NCBI RefSeq assembly: GCF_000336575.1
Contig: NZ_AOPO01000002.1
Span: 496,006-560,005, forward strand
Reading direction: 5' to 3'
DNA from: Vreelandella titanicae BH1
GTDB taxonomy: Bacteria; Pseudomonadota; Gammaproteobacteria; Pseudomonadales; Halomonadaceae
Length of the DNA stretch: 64,000 nucleotides
Positions 63,773 to 64,000 of the stretch are shown here, piece after piece (position 1 is the first letter of the stretch; each line of letters starts with the position of its first letter). The position numbers and the translations under genes are program-made. The notes beneath the pieces were generated by a model. The model worked only from the letters and a program-made list of their open reading frames with translations. It made no database searches and had not been told where the DNA came from.

Positions 63773-64000
63773 ATGAGTGATTGCTGTGTACGTGCCCTTG
63801 TGACCGGTAAGGTGCAGGGGGTCTGGTATCGCCGGGCTACCCAAGAGAAAGCCCTTCAGCACGGTATCACCGGCTATGCCAAAAACTTGCCCGATGGCCG
63901 GGTTGAAGTGTTGATGTGTGGTCACTCCGACGCAGTCAAGCTGCTAAGCGAATGGCTATGGCAGGGCTCAGAAGGTGCACAAGTTACCCACGTGGAGCTC
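63773..64000 (+). CDS. acyP: Acylphosphatase, 3' truncated by the window end
   Basis: The first 76 codons of an acylphosphatase, reading to the last base without a stop. ALVTGKVQGVWYRRATQEKA carries the GxVQGVxxR phosphate-binding motif with its catalytic arginine. KNLPDGRVEVLMCG carries the catalytic asparagine. The family is about 90 residues, so some 14 residues lie beyond the window. AAGGAGG precedes the ATG. It hydrolyses acyl phosphates. Confidence 0.9.
   Translation, partial: MSDCCVRALVTGKVQGVWYRRATQEKALQHGITGYAKNLPDGRVEVLMCGHSDAVKLLSEWLWQGSEGAQVTHVEL

Noticed and set aside
1-64000. Phage, integron, insertion sequence or CRISPR array
   Set aside because: No transposase, integrase, phage structural gene or regularly spaced repeat was found. 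The three-copy repeat before hemN has unequal spacing and lies in a leader.

Overview
The window reads as a chromosomal segment of a moderately GC-rich gammaproteobacterium. Protein style and gene content (DUF6694-type lipoprotein, gcvPH-agcS-gcvT block, RoxSR, YihG/NadM/YihY family members, Pseudomonas-like nar-moa order) fit the Halomonadaceae (Halomonas/Vreelandella) best. That placement is inference; no rRNA is present. I saw no phage, transposase or CRISPR array. The only repeat element of note is one 147-bp palindrome.

Region 1 (1-20.2 kb) is an anaerobic-respiration island. It holds nnrS, a small membrane gene behind a textbook NsrR operator, nsrR, the class III ribonucleotide reductase genes (nrdG, a separately encoded glycyl-radical peptide, and nrdD), ubiV-ubiU for oxygen-independent ubiquinone synthesis, hemN for oxygen-independent haem synthesis, and a long same-strand unit narGHJI-ppiC-moaB-moeA-DGC-moaA. 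Anr/FNR-like boxes lie before nrdD, between ubiU and hemN, and before nsrR. A candidate NrdR box pair sits at the nrdD start. Together these genes supply dNTPs, quinone, haem, the nitrate reductase with its molybdenum cofactor, and nitric oxide defence when oxygen is absent.

Region 2 (20.3-44.0 kb) is mostly housekeeping: a lipoprotein, a TauE exporter, ppnN, LysR regulators, the glycine-cleavage genes gcvP, gcvH and gcvT around an AgcS-type symporter, a LysM/degenerate LytM lipoprotein, a YihG-type acyltransferase, ketone-body genes (scoAB, bdhA), grxA, an orphan HybE-like gene, the RoxSR redox two-component system, pyrC, mtnN and folD.

Region 3 (44.2-48.5 kb) has four tRNA genes (Pro, Arg, His, His) and then the most striking gene in the window: a 1126-residue fusion of a complete Amt ammonium channel with a HAMP-like linker, two PAS-like regions, GGDEF and EAL domains. 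It looks like an ammonium-sensing cyclic-di-GMP enzyme.

Region 4 (48.5-64 kb) holds a DadA-like oxidoreductase, a YjfB-like small protein, prfC, tatD, ygfZ, an HMA-fold/OsmC pair, uvrB-nei, class I fumarase, cardiolipin synthase, a HypT-like LysR regulator, nadM-Nudix, yihY and the start of acyP, which runs off the window end.
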